Shown piece after piece: positions 18,311-27,667 of a stretch of 51,812 nucleotides of DNA (position 1 is its first letter; each line of letters begins with the position of its first letter). This DNA comes from Candidatus Woesearchaeota archaeon CG1_02_57_44 (lineage in GTDB: Archaea; Nanobdellota; Nanobdellia; Woesearchaeales; CG1-02-57-44): contig MNWW01000020.1 of the NCBI GenBank assembly GCA_001871415.1, positions 1 through 51,812 on the forward strand. The letters run 5' to 3'. The notes beneath the pieces are model-generated. The model saw only the letters and a program-made list of their open reading frames with translations, was not told the DNA's origin and made no database searches. Both the position numbers and the translations under genes were made by a program.

Positions 18311-19116
18311 CGCATCCATCCGGCGCCTACTACGACGCTACTGCGGCGAGCTATGATTATGACTATAGTACCCCCTACTGGCAGCTCTACTACGACCTGA
18401 CCTGGCGCAATATGCGCGAGCACATGCCCGCGTCTGGCAGGATCCTTGATGCTGGTGGCGGCACTGGCATATTCGCGCTGCGCATGGCGAAAGCCGGCTA
18501 TGACGTGACGCTTGTCGACGTGAGTGACGGCATGCTGGACGTGGCGCGCCGCAAGGCCAAGGACCAGAGCATCCGTGTGCGTATCCTGCGCCAGGACGTC
18601 TGCTCTATGGATGCGCTGCAGGACAATGCCTATGACGTCATCATCTGTCAAGGCGACGTGCTCTCCTATTGCGGCGATCATGGCAAGGCCATCGCCGAGC
18701 TGGTGCGTGTGGCCAGGCCTGGCGCGGTCATCATCGCGTCAGTCGACAACATCTATCCCAGTATCAGGCATGCCCTGGAGACCTGCAATGGGGCGGGCCT
18801 TGATGACGTGCGTCTGCTCCTCGAGAAAGGCATGACGTCATATTTTGGCAGATTCCCTGTCAAGACCTTCCACGCCGACGAGCTGCGTGACTGCTTTCGC
18901 AAAGCAGGGTGTACGGTCAAGTCCCTCATCGGCAAGCCCGTGCTGCTCGGGTTCATGAAGCGCAAGGACGCGGACAACATGCTCCTGGACCAGCGCTTCT
19001 ATGAGCAGATGCTCGCCTTGGAGCTGGAGTACTGCCGCAGGGAGCCCTACAACCTGTTCGGCGGTCACCTGGAGATCGTCGCGATGAAAGAAGGGACGCT
19101 GCGCGGGTTCCTGTGA
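18307..19116 (+). CDS. Class I SAM-dependent methyltransferase
   Basis: ILDAGGGTGIFALRMAKAGYDVTLVDVSDGMLDVARRKA. Confidence 0.85.
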   Translation: MTHPSGAYYDATAASYDYDYSTPYWQLYYDLTWRNMREHMPASGRILDAGGGTGIFALRMAKAGYDVTLVDVSDGMLDVARRKAKDQSIRVRILRQDVCSMDALQDNAYDVIICQGDVLSYCGDHGKAIAELVRVARPGAVIIASVDNIYPSIRHALETCNGAGLDDVRLLLEKGMTSYFGRFPVKTFHADELRDCFRKAGCTVKSLIGKPVLLGFMKRKDADNMLLDQRFYEQMLALELEYCRREPYNLFGGHLEIVAMKEGTLRGFL

Positions 19117-19164
19117 ATCCGTAGGTGTCGGTGAATCGTATGGATCACTATCGTTGTATTCTTT

Positions 19165-19929
19165 TTATCGTTCTATTCTTTTCTGCTCGTCTGCGCGGTT
19201 CGCTTCGGTGTCCTTCTTCAGTGTCGTTGTGTCCTTTCCGAGCTCTTTAATCAACCCGAAGAATAAGGCCAGTTCCCTGCCGCTCATGCGTCCTACTGCT
19301 CGGTGGAGCACCTGCAGGTGCTGCGTCTGCTTGGGTGCTGGCAGGTCAAGAGCGCCGACGCGTGCTTCTGCCAGTGCCATGAACGCGTCCTTCTCCTTCC
19401 TGCCTGCTGGTCGCGCATCCCCTCGTTTATCTGCCGACGCTGCCTTGAGGCGCGACCCATGGGTCGCTTGATAGAGCACGATGGCCACGGCATGCGACAG
19501 GTTGAGCGCAGCGTACGCGGCGGTGGGTATGGTCAGGATCATATCTGCCTGCGCGAGCTCCTCATTGCTCAGGCCATCGCCTTCCCGGCCGAAGACCAAT
19601 GTGCATCCGGGTGGCGCTGAGAACGCGGGCAGCAGCACCGGGGTCCTGGTGATGTTGTAGTCCGTGCCGATTTTGCTGGTGGTGGCGACGAGCATGTCCA
19701 TCGCGAAGACATCAGCGACACCGACGATGCGCGCCTTCTCGAGGATATGCTGCGCGTGGCAGGCGACCTTGCGCGCCTCGATGCTGAGATGATCGCACCG
19801 GGGGCTGGCGATGATAAGCGAATGGACGCCGAAGTTTGCCATGCTGCGGGCAACAGCTCCGATATTCTCTGGTGTCTGCGGCTCGATGAGCGCGACGCTG
19901 ATGTCGGGGGGAAGGGAATGGGCTCGCAT
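19165..19929 (-). CDS. TrmH/TrmJ-family SPOUT RNA methyltransferase
   Basis: VALIEPQTPENIGAVARSMANFGV; LVFGREGDGLSNEELAQADMILTIPT; LNLSHAVAIVLYQ. Confidence 0.9.
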   Translation of the reverse strand: MRAHSLPPDISVALIEPQTPENIGAVARSMANFGVHSLIIASPRCDHLSIEARKVACHAQHILEKARIVGVADVFAMDMLVATTSKIGTDYNITRTPVLLPAFSAPPGCTLVFGREGDGLSNEELAQADMILTIPTAAYAALNLSHAVAIVLYQATHGSRLKAASADKRGDARPAGRKEKDAFMALAEARVGALDLPAPKQTQHLQVLHRAVGRMSGRELALFFGLIKELGKDTTTLKKDTEANRADEQKRIER

Positions 19930-20153
19930 GCAACGCAGGAATCCGCAGGGGTATATATAGAAATCCTGCGAAGCGGCAAGTGTGCTCGCCCTCCGCTCCT
20001 CGGGGTATGCTTCGGTTCAGTGGAGGGGTATCATGGGCTGCCTGCAGCTGATTGCCGCCCCCAAACGATAATTTTTTTATACTACTGCTAAATACTAACA
20101 CTATGGGTGGAGTGGCTCAGGAGTATGTCTAGGCATCTGCGGTCCTGTTCGCG

Positions 20154-20555
20154 TTGCATGGTAATTACGACCCGGTGCTTGACGCCTTGTACAATAGGAT
20201 TGTGCAGGGGCCGGGTGGCAGGGGCATTTTGGCTGATACCGGGGTGGAACATTACGAGAAGCCAAGGTGCTCGGAGCTTGTCCCTGATTTCGGCGGCCCG
20301 ACACAGGCCCTCGCGTGGTATGATCGCATCCCTCCCCACTTGACCCTTCCAGCCACGCCCGATCGTATCTTCTTCTATACTTCCCTTTATTGCCTGGAGG
20401 ACGAGGGTATCTATTGCAATGCGGGAGAGACCGCGATTATCGTGCATAATCCAAGGATTCCTCAACTCGCGAATATGGTGGAGAAAGCGCTGGGTGAGCA
20501 AGGACCACTTTTTTCGCGCTCAGACATTCTCATAAGAACGCGAACGCGAGATTGA
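20154..20555 (+). CDS. Hypothetical protein; same frame extends 5' to ATG 20103 through a TAG codon
   Basis: Protein-like composition (PPHLTLPATPDRIFFYTSLYCLEDEGIYCNAGETAIIVHNPRIP); TATA-like TTTTTTTATA at ~20072 is ~25 nt upstream of in-frame ATG 20103; TAG at 20130-20132. Confidence 0.4.
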   Translation: MHGNYDPVLDALYNRIVQGPGGRGILADTGVEHYEKPRCSELVPDFGGPTQALAWYDRIPPHLTLPATPDRIFFYTSLYCLEDEGIYCNAGETAIIVHNPRIPQLANMVEKALGEQGPLFSRSDILIRTRTRD

Positions 20556-21717
20556 CGAGCAGCAGCAGCAGGAAGAACATGCTGATGCCCTTCCAGACTT
20601 TCATCCCTTTTTTCTTGCCAAGGAGTCGCTCGCAGCTGACGAGCATCATGCGCCCGCCGTCGATGGGGCCCAATGGCAGCAGGTTGAAGAGCCCGATGCC
20701 AAGGCTCAGCACCGCGATGGTGAGCAGCAGTCGTACTATCCAGTCATAGACCGGCAATATGGTCTTGCTGGAACCTGCGAGGCCTCCGGTCAGCGTGCGC
20801 GCCTGCTCGACGAACACGCCGAGGTATGCCATGCTCTCATTGTCGGGATTGCTGCCGAGCGTGAGCGTATAGGTCTTCTCATTCGTGGTGATGCTGAGTT
20901 CATCCCCTGGCTTCTTGCCGTCGAGGACAGTGATGAATTCCTCCAGCGTCACCGTGCTTACTCCATTGACGCTGAGGATGCGCTCGCCCGTGCGCAGGCC
21001 TGCTGCCTCTGCCGCCAACGGTGGGTCATGCGCATGCAATCCCTGGATGAGCACGCCGGTCGGTTGTATCAGCGCGTTATCTATGGGGGGAAGTGCAAAC
21101 AGCAGGACCAGATAGAGCGCAGCGAATAACAGTATGTTCGCGAACGGCCCTGCCGCGAAGACGCCGAGCTGCTCGCGCGCCTTGCGCTTGGTTATCTGCT
21201 TCTCATCCGGCTCCACGAACGCGGCAGGCACGATGGGGATGAGGATGTTAAGGAACGCGATGCCGCTGGAGAGCACGCGTATCTTGTGTGCCCGCGCGAC
21301 AACGCCGTGGGCGTACTCGTGGATGGCAGCAATCACGAAGATGCTGATTATCCAGTAGAAGAACGGGACATAAAAGACTCCTGCTGCCTTTATCGGCAGC
21401 ACAGGCATGACCCCAGGCGGGGTTCCTGGTATGAAGATGAGCTTGCGCAGGTTATCAATCAGCAGATAGGTGATGAATCCCATGCCAAGAAAGCCGATGA
21501 CAATGCCCATGTCCGCTAGCAGCTTGATGCCTTTAGGGTGCTTCTTGCCCAGCTGGTCCATCCAGGCGAGTCCCCACTTGGTGCGATACATCATGAAGTA
21601 GAGGAAGGGGAAGAAGATGTTCTGGATGTCTATCTGCTTGCGCTTGGTGTACCAGAACCAGAGCATCAGGCCAAGGAAGATGATTAGGGCGATATTGTCG
21701 ATACTCAAGCAGGGCAC
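20530..21717 (-). CDS. Site-2 protease (M50) membrane metalloprotease with PDZ domain
   Basis: AAIHEYAHGVVARA (HExxH); ERILSVNGVSTVTLEEFITVLDGKKPGDELSI PDZ; GLFNLLPLGPIDGGRM. Confidence 0.92.
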   Translation of the reverse strand: MPCLSIDNIALIIFLGLMLWFWYTKRKQIDIQNIFFPFLYFMMYRTKWGLAWMDQLGKKHPKGIKLLADMGIVIGFLGMGFITYLLIDNLRKLIFIPGTPPGVMPVLPIKAAGVFYVPFFYWIISIFVIAAIHEYAHGVVARAHKIRVLSSGIAFLNILIPIVPAAFVEPDEKQITKRKAREQLGVFAAGPFANILLFAALYLVLLFALPPIDNALIQPTGVLIQGLHAHDPPLAAEAAGLRTGERILSVNGVSTVTLEEFITVLDGKKPGDELSITTNEKTYTLTLGSNPDNESMAYLGVFVEQARTLTGGLAGSSKTILPVYDWIVRLLLTIAVLSLGIGLFNLLPLGPIDGGRMMLVSCERLLGKKKGMKVWKGISMFFLLLLLVNLAFAFL

Positions 21718-21762
21718 CTCTTACTAAATCGCTTTGCGCCCCCGGGGTTTATAATACTTGCG

Positions 21763-23295
21763 TCAATGATGAGTTGCCAGGAACTCCACCGCTGCCTTCC
21801 ACTGCGGGAACAGTGCGAACCCAAGGGTCTGCTTGGCGCTCTCATAGATGCTGTATGATTCAGGATCAGCATGGTACCATTGCGCGACCTTGCAGGGTGT
21901 GAGCTCTTGCATGACCCGGACTTCTGGGGTCTGATTACCGTACGAGCTGCTGAGCCAGTCACCATGCATAGGCCGGAATTTTCCCTGGAACTCCAAATCA
22001 TGGGATCTCACGAATGGATTTGGTTCTGCCTCATGCAACCGCTGTTGCACAGCGGAGTAGTCGCAGCCGAGATAGCTGAGGAATGCATCCAAGACCAGGT
22101 TGTTGCGTCGCGCCCATGAGTCCGTATTGAGTCCAAAGACGCTCCCTATGAGCTCATATTGTGCAGTCTGTTCCATGGTCTCGATAGCGAGCGCGTCTAG
22201 TTCATCTGCTATCTGGGCAAGGCAGGTGTGTGCAGGGCTATTGGCCCGGTACGCAGTGGCAGACAGGATGCGCGCGATGCGTGGGATGTGCTGGCAGTAA
22301 TCGTCATAGAAGGGGATGTCTGAGGTATTGCTGAACTGTCCAAGACGCAGCGCGAATGCCTGGACAGGGACCATATGTAACCTCCTCACCAGCGGCTCCG
22401 GAAACGCGGTGTAGTTGCTCGTGGCGATGGTGAACACATGCTCTGTTCCCTCGCCCCCGCTGATGAGCGTCTTGAGCGTGGTGATGAGCGCCTGGCCGAC
22501 AGGGTCGACGACGAATCTGTCCTCTCTATCCCTGGTGGTGGTCGATGATCCACTGCGCTCGCCATAACGCTCGTGCGTCTCTTCCCTGCTGTGCGTGTGC
22601 CGCTCCAGGTGCTCATTGACCAGCGTGTCGAACTCATCGAGCAACAGGATAGCTGTTCTGCTCTCACGCCTGGCGATGTCCTCAAGCTCCCGATACACCT
22701 GCGTGAGCCGTTTGCCTCTGCTCTCGCTCTCGCGGATAGCGCTGATATCAGCGACGTAGAAGAGCGCGGCATCGCCGAGCACCCCTTTCAGATGGCTGGC
22801 GTATTCAGTCTTGCCTGTTCCTGCGCGCTCGCCGCAAAGCAGCAGTCCATTCCAGGGCATGCGCGTGATGGGTGTTCCCGTGGCCAGATGTCTGACCAGT
22901 TCTGGATGGATATCTTTCAGCTCAGGAGGCAGCACATAGGCATGATCATCGAGAGCAAGTTCAATAGGGCGATACAGGCCTGCTGCAGAAGACGACGCGC
23001 CCGAAGGCAAGCTTCCCGCGAGCGTTGCCACCTGCTCGAGGCGCTGTTGCGCAGAGGTGAGCGCACCAGTGGTCTGCCCAGCAAGCAGCTGGTTGAGCAG
23101 CTCAGGATCCATGACGGAGAGCGCGTGTATCTCTGCGAGCGTGCGAAGCAGCGCTTCCAGGTCGTCTGGTTTGCTATCTGTCACAATGTCAGGCAATCTT
23201 CGTGCGCTATAAAATGATTGTTGCAGAAGAACGCCGATTCGCAGCAGGTTATCAGCGCTCTCGCTGTACATTTCAGACCAGAAAAAACAGGTCAT
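21763..23295 (-). CDS. Divergent AAA+ ATPase
   Basis: Walker A LCGERAGTGKTEYASHL; Walker B AILLLDEFDTL; sensor TIATSNYTAFPEPLVRR. Confidence 0.75.
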   Translation of the reverse strand: MTCFFWSEMYSESADNLLRIGVLLQQSFYSARRLPDIVTDSKPDDLEALLRTLAEIHALSVMDPELLNQLLAGQTTGALTSAQQRLEQVATLAGSLPSGASSSAAGLYRPIELALDDHAYVLPPELKDIHPELVRHLATGTPITRMPWNGLLLCGERAGTGKTEYASHLKGVLGDAALFYVADISAIRESESRGKRLTQVYRELEDIARRESRTAILLLDEFDTLVNEHLERHTHSREETHERYGERSGSSTTTRDREDRFVVDPVGQALITTLKTLISGGEGTEHVFTIATSNYTAFPEPLVRRLHMVPVQAFALRLGQFSNTSDIPFYDDYCQHIPRIARILSATAYRANSPAHTCLAQIADELDALAIETMEQTAQYELIGSVFGLNTDSWARRNNLVLDAFLSYLGCDYSAVQQRLHEAEPNPFVRSHDLEFQGKFRPMHGDWLSSSYGNQTPEVRVMQELTPCKVAQWYHADPESYSIYESAKQTLGFALFPQWKAAVEFLATHH

Positions 23296-23299
23296 TCCC

Positions 23300-23461
23300 T
23301 TATTTCTTCCTGACAGGTCGCAGCGCGGCTGAGCCGCAGCGTCCGCACGACGCCTTGCCCGCTGACACTTTCAGACCAGAGACTCGCGTCTTGCGCTTGC
23401 AGGCCCTGCAGACAAAGACATTCTTGAAAAGCCGGAATTCTGCTTCAGGGAATTTCGTCAT
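23300..23461 (-). CDS. rpl40e: Ribosomal protein L40e
   Basis: MTKFPEAEFRLFKNVFVCRACKRKTRVSGLKVSAGKASCGRCGSAALRPVRKK, read by eye (too short for the ORF track). Confidence 0.8.
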   Translation of the reverse strand: MTKFPEAEFRLFKNVFVCRACKRKTRVSGLKVSAGKASCGRCGSAALRPVRKK

Positions 23462-23857
23462 TTACTCACCTTTCAACTGCTTAAGGACCCTTCTGCCCAT
23501 AATCTGCCAGAACAGGACAGTCTGGCCTTCTGTGAGTTGGTCCTTGAACTCATCCGGTACATCAAGCTCGAACTGCTCAAAGCTCTCCATGTCCATGACA
23601 CTGACTTTTTCGCTCATGACCGCAAGTACTTGCGCATTGCGTTTCTCAAGGATTGGGACGTCGACACTGTCGTGGCCTGGCATGACCAGATCACGCTTCT
23701 TATCGTCAAAAAGACCCACAGCCTCGATGCGTATTTTCGCGTGTCCATGCTTGCCGGGTCTGGAAACAGAAAGATTGGAAACCTTGCTTGGCTCGCCGTC
23801 AATGACCACATAACTGCCTTTCTTGAGATACGATGCGGAAACGGGCTTTGTGCTCAT
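23462..23857 (-). CDS. eif5a: Translation initiation factor aIF5A
   Basis: LKKGSYVVIDGEPSKVSNLSVSRPGKHGHAKIRIEAVGLFDDKKRDLVMPG. Confidence 0.97.
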   Translation of the reverse strand: MSTKPVSASYLKKGSYVVIDGEPSKVSNLSVSRPGKHGHAKIRIEAVGLFDDKKRDLVMPGHDSVDVPILEKRNAQVLAVMSEKVSVMDMESFEQFELDVPDEFKDQLTEGQTVLFWQIMGRRVLKQLKGE

Positions 23858-24081
23858 GATATCACCGAGTTCTACGGAAACCGGGTCGGTTTATAAAGGT
23901 TGTTGCTGGTGTTCAAGAAGCTGGAGGTGTCATCTTCCCATGCCCGCAGGGTTTTCAGGAGCATGCGGCATACCCGTAAGTGTGCCTGTCGCGGACCATA
24001 ATCCGGCAATATCACTGACTATATTACTATTCAGTCCACAACACCACAAACTATATTACTGTTCAGCCCAGAAGTCCCGGA

Positions 24082-25158
24082 ATGATCAGGACGGTGCGCA
24101 TCGCAGGATCCGGCCCCTCAGGCATGTCAGCGGCGATAACGCTCGCCAAAGCTGGTCATACTGTCGAAGTGCACGAACGCAACGCTGACGCCGGTATGCG
24201 TTTCCATGGTGATCTGCAGGGCCTGGAGAACTGGTCTGAGGACACTGACGTCCTTGACTCGCTGCGAAGCATGGGTATTAGCGTCAATTTTGACACCACG
24301 CCATTCAAGGATATCGCAGTGACTGATGGTTCGACCATCTGGCCCATATCCTGCAGCAGACCAGGGTTCTATCTGGTCAAGCGGGGCAATGTCGCTGGTT
24401 CAATCGACCAGGGGCTCAGGGAACAGGCACTCGCGGCAGGTGTCCGAATACGCTACAAGAGCGCCCTTACAGAGCAGGACACAGATATCATCGCTACCGG
24501 ACCGCGGATGGGTGAGGTTCCGGCAATCGCCAAGGGTATTGTCTTTGAGACCTCCTTGCCTGATATGGCGCTGGGCATGTTCAATGATAAGGCGGCTCAT
24601 CTCGCCTATGCGTATCTGCTGGTCACTGGCGGATATGGCTGCCTGTGCTCCATGGTCTGCAAGGACCTGCGTCTCATCAATCCCTGCTTTGAGGAGGCAA
24701 AGCGCCTCTTCGCGACCTTGGTGGATCTTGACATCCGCCAGCCACGCAATGTCGGCGGCGTCGGCAGTATCAGCGCAGTGCCGGAATTCCGTCGCGGGCA
24801 TGCGCTGCTGGTCGGCGAAGCAGCAGGGTTGCAGGACCTGATGTGGGGCTTTGGGATGAGGAACGCGCTGCTCTCCGGCCATCTGGCCGCGCAGTCCATC
24901 ATACAGGGCGCCTCGTATGAACGGCTTGCCTCTCCAGTCTTCACCCCGCGCCTCAAGGCGGGTGTGGTCAATCGCTATATCTGGGAGCGTTGGGCCAGCA
25001 AAGGCTACGCGAATGTGCTGCGCGGCAAGGTGCTTGAGCGCAAAGGGGATCCTCTCCCTATACTGAATAAGATGTATACTTACAGAGGCATGCATCCGCT
25101 TATCTATCCCTTCGCGAAGCGATATATCCGGAAGCAATATCCTATGATCCGATGGTGA
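24082..25158 (+). CDS. FAD-dependent oxidoreductase, geranylgeranyl-reductase-like
   Basis: VRIAGSGPSGMSAAITLAKAGHTVEVHER; HALLVGEAAGLQDLMWGFGMRNALLSGHLAAQSI. Confidence 0.8.
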   Translation: MIRTVRIAGSGPSGMSAAITLAKAGHTVEVHERNADAGMRFHGDLQGLENWSEDTDVLDSLRSMGISVNFDTTPFKDIAVTDGSTIWPISCSRPGFYLVKRGNVAGSIDQGLREQALAAGVRIRYKSALTEQDTDIIATGPRMGEVPAIAKGIVFETSLPDMALGMFNDKAAHLAYAYLLVTGGYGCLCSMVCKDLRLINPCFEEAKRLFATLVDLDIRQPRNVGGVGSISAVPEFRRGHALLVGEAAGLQDLMWGFGMRNALLSGHLAAQSIIQGASYERLASPVFTPRLKAGVVNRYIWERWASKGYANVLRGKVLERKGDPLPILNKMYTYRGMHPLIYPFAKRYIRKQYPMIRW

Positions 25159-25176
25159 CATGCTTGCGCATCCTGC

Positions 25177-25668
25177 TCACCCATCGAGAGGATCGACCAG
25201 TCGCCGTGTCTTGGACAGATAGTTCTGGACGCTGCCTTCTTTCACACGACCGCAGCCGAGCACGATGCCATCGTAGCGCAGGATGACGAATCCTGAGCAG
25301 TCCTTCAGAGCGTCCTGGCCAGCAGTCCCTTCGCCGAAGCTGAGATCTTCGCCCTCGAACCACGCTTTGCGCATCGACCTATCGACATCGATGACGTTTT
25401 TCGTCGCATGCGCTCCGATGGTCTGGGCTCCTTCGATCGACAACCGCAGTCCGATAGGTGATTGTTCGGCGAAATAGCAGCCGAGGCTGCTGATTTTCCT
25501 GCGCTGATCCTCGTCAGCAAGATCACCCGTGAACAAGTAGTAGCGGTTCTTGTTATTGGCCAGATACTGCCCTTCAGGTAATGGCGCGTCCCATTGCTCT
25601 TGGATTTCCTGTCCCAGCCGCTTTTTTTCTCTGCTGGTGAGAAACTTGATTTCCTGCATGCGAAGCAC
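25177..25668 (-). CDS. PUA-domain RNA-binding protein (NIP7 / Nol1-Nop2 C-terminal like)
   Basis: CSGFVILRYDGIVLGCGRVKEGSVQNYLSKTRRLV. Confidence 0.6.
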   Translation of the reverse strand: MLRMQEIKFLTSREKKRLGQEIQEQWDAPLPEGQYLANNKNRYYLFTGDLADEDQRRKISSLGCYFAEQSPIGLRLSIEGAQTIGAHATKNVIDVDRSMRKAWFEGEDLSFGEGTAGQDALKDCSGFVILRYDGIVLGCGRVKEGSVQNYLSKTRRLVDPLDG

Positions 25669-25813
25669 GATTTATCTGGTATATTTAAAAACTAACCATA
25701 ATTCACCACAGGTTGTTGATGCGAAGTAATCGGTTCGCGTCGATTCCCTGTCCAAAAGGCGAGGCAGGGCTGCAAAGCCCGGCTCTTGTGATCGACCGTT
25801 TTGGAAAAGGTCG

Positions 25814-25891
25814 GGGGCTGTAGTGTAGCCTGGTCTATCATCTTAGGTTTGGGACCTGAGGACCCCGGTTCAAATCCGGGCAGCCCCACCA
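25814..25891 (+). tRNA. tRNA-Pro (TGG), CCA encoded
   Basis: GGGGCTG...TTAGG-TTTGGGA-CCTGA...CCCGGTTCAAATCCGGG-CAGCCCC-A-CCA cloverleaf. Confidence 0.95.
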
Positions 25892-26075
25892 TTCTATTCC
25901 TGCTGTTCGCTGTAGCTATTCTTGCGCTTGGTGGCTTCCGGGTCCAGGAATCCTGCAGAGGATTTTTTGTCTGTCCAGGCAACCGCACTTCTCTCTTCGG
26001 ATCTCATCATCTTGGACATTATAAATGACCTGGCAAATCATTATATTGTCTGGATCATCCCAACAATGATATGAT

Positions 26076-26209
26076 TTCTTGCGATGGGTCCATACCCTGC
26101 CCTTGAGGGCGCACCATCGCAAGGACCAGAAATCCGCGTGCAGCAGCGAGGCGCGTCATACCGCGGCCTTCAGGCCGCGGTCAGCGTCGAGCAGCGGATT
26201 TCTGATTCC
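26076..26209 (+). repeat. Structured dispersed repeat, copy 2 (diverged)
   Basis: CTTGCGATGG...CCATCGCAAG stem, GCCCTTGAGGGC hairpin, AGAAATCCGC...GCGGATTTCT stem, CCGCGGCCTTCAGGCCGCGG hairpin. Confidence 0.75.
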
Positions 26210-26383
26210 GACAGTATTACCTGGCCTTGAATCAAGACTTGAGCTGACGTATCATGGCGATTCTTCGGGCGTCGTGACCCAGGCGTCACTGGGGGGCTTC
26301 CGATCGAGTTTCTGGTCATACCATCACTGCAGCCTCGTAGGTTCCGCATCAAGCTGCATGATGACGCCTGCAATATCCAGACC

Positions 26384-27283
26384 GTGGAGGGAGCGACAGA
26401 CTACGAAGAGCGATGCCCGACTGTGCCGGGCTTCTTCTGGGAGTTCCCTGACCCGACGTCCATGTCGCCTGTGGTCATTGCTGTGTGCAAGGCGTCCCGA
26501 CATATGCACGTTCCTGTCGTCTACTCTGGTGATCCTGAGCAGGACCCTGCTGTCCAGGACATGTTGGACGCGTCCGGCGCCCAAAGCGCGCTTGACCTGT
26601 TCGGTGAGCGGCGCCATCTAGATGGCAAGGTATTGATTGAGCTGACTCCTAATTATGACGGAACGTTCATCCATCGCACAGTGGAACGTAGGCGGCGTAG
26701 CAATCCGTATCACATCGCGGCGCTGCACGTTCCTTATGCGCGCCAACGTTCAGAGGTGGCGGATGTCGTCAACGGCCTTATCCAAGAGCTGGATGCGAGC
26801 AATATCTATTTTCCAAGAACGTTGTTTGATGAACGCCCTCAGCAAACATGTGTCCATTCAGGTGCTATTATCTGCTATGTATCGCACACTAAGCTCAAGG
26901 CTGCTCTGCAGAGCGGTGACGCGCCGTGGACGCATGTGACGCATGCTGCCCTCTATGAGAATCGCAGCCGTGACAAGAATATGCTGCTAGCAGTATTGCT
27001 TGGGAAATCTGTGCACGAATGGGGTGCGCGGCCTGAAAGTTACACCGGGCAGGCAGCGAGTGTTCCCCTCACAGGAAACTGCACCCCTGCTGAGCTCGCT
27101 GCAGAGGAATTGTACGTAAAAAGCGTCGTCAATCCAGCGATGGCGTTCATGCAGGCCGATGCTTCTGCGATAAGCCAGTGGGCTTATGGCGGTAAAAGCG
27201 GTTATGAAGCATTGCCCGGTATCTTGCAGCATGCGAGGGAACACGCGCAATCGGTTTTTTCCCCTGCAGGTCAAAGCAGGTGA
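26384..27283 (+). CDS. Protein of unknown function; 5' end uncertain and possibly disrupted
   Basis: Open frame begins after TGA at 26240 with no ATG/GTG/TTG until GTG 26384, yet the translation upstream of the GTG looks protein-like (PIEFLVIPSLQPRRFRIKLHDDACNIQT). Confidence 0.55.
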   Translation: MEGATDYEERCPTVPGFFWEFPDPTSMSPVVIAVCKASRHMHVPVVYSGDPEQDPAVQDMLDASGAQSALDLFGERRHLDGKVLIELTPNYDGTFIHRTVERRRRSNPYHIAALHVPYARQRSEVADVVNGLIQELDASNIYFPRTLFDERPQQTCVHSGAIICYVSHTKLKAALQSGDAPWTHVTHAALYENRSRDKNMLLAVLLGKSVHEWGARPESYTGQAASVPLTGNCTPAELAAEELYVKSVVNPAMAFMQADASAISQWAYGGKSGYEALPGILQHAREHAQSVFSPAGQSR

Positions 27284-27400
27284 ACATCGTTTCTTTCAGG
27301 TGTTGATGTATCGCGTCATTGCTCATTCCCTCGTGGTTTCAGCAGGGATATCATTGTCAACCCGATATCTTTATAAACACCTCTTAAAATCCTCCATACT

Positions 27401-27667
27401 ATGACTTCAGGTGCCATCAAGCGCTACGGGAGCCGTTACGGTCGCAAGACCCGCCACCGCCTTGACGCAGTGGAGACTCTCCAGAAGGCCAAGTACGAGT
27501 GCCCGGCGTGCAATCAGATAGCTGCCAAGCGCGTATCTGCGGGTATTTGGGAGTGCCGCAAGTGTCAGACCAAGTTCGCTGGCGGCGCCTACCAGGTAAA
27601 GAAAGTGCAGGTCGTGATGGAGCAAGCCGGTAAGGCGTACCTGGAGTCCTTTGAGATGGAGGAGTAG
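27401..27667 (+). CDS. rpl37ae: Ribosomal protein L37Ae
   Basis: YGSRYGRKTRHRLDAVE...YECPACNQIAAKRVSAGIWECRKCQTKFAGGAY; TATA TTTATAAA upstream. Confidence 0.95.
   Translation: MTSGAIKRYGSRYGRKTRHRLDAVETLQKAKYECPACNQIAAKRVSAGIWECRKCQTKFAGGAYQVKKVQVVMEQAGKAYLESFEMEE

Noticed and set aside
20130-20132. TAG as a pyrrolysine codon
   Set aside because: TAG is the normal stop of several genes here and aRF1 looks standard; downstream initiation or mutation is more likely.
20088-20501. 137-aa minus-strand ORF
   Set aside because: Competes with the + strand frame, which has a better promoter and more protein-like sequence; cannot be settled without homology, so not listed as a gene.
24082-25158. FAD oxidoreductase as the missing PDH E3 subunit
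   Set aside because: GxGxxG present but no E3-type CxxxxC motif seen; C-terminal features look like geranylgeranyl reductase.
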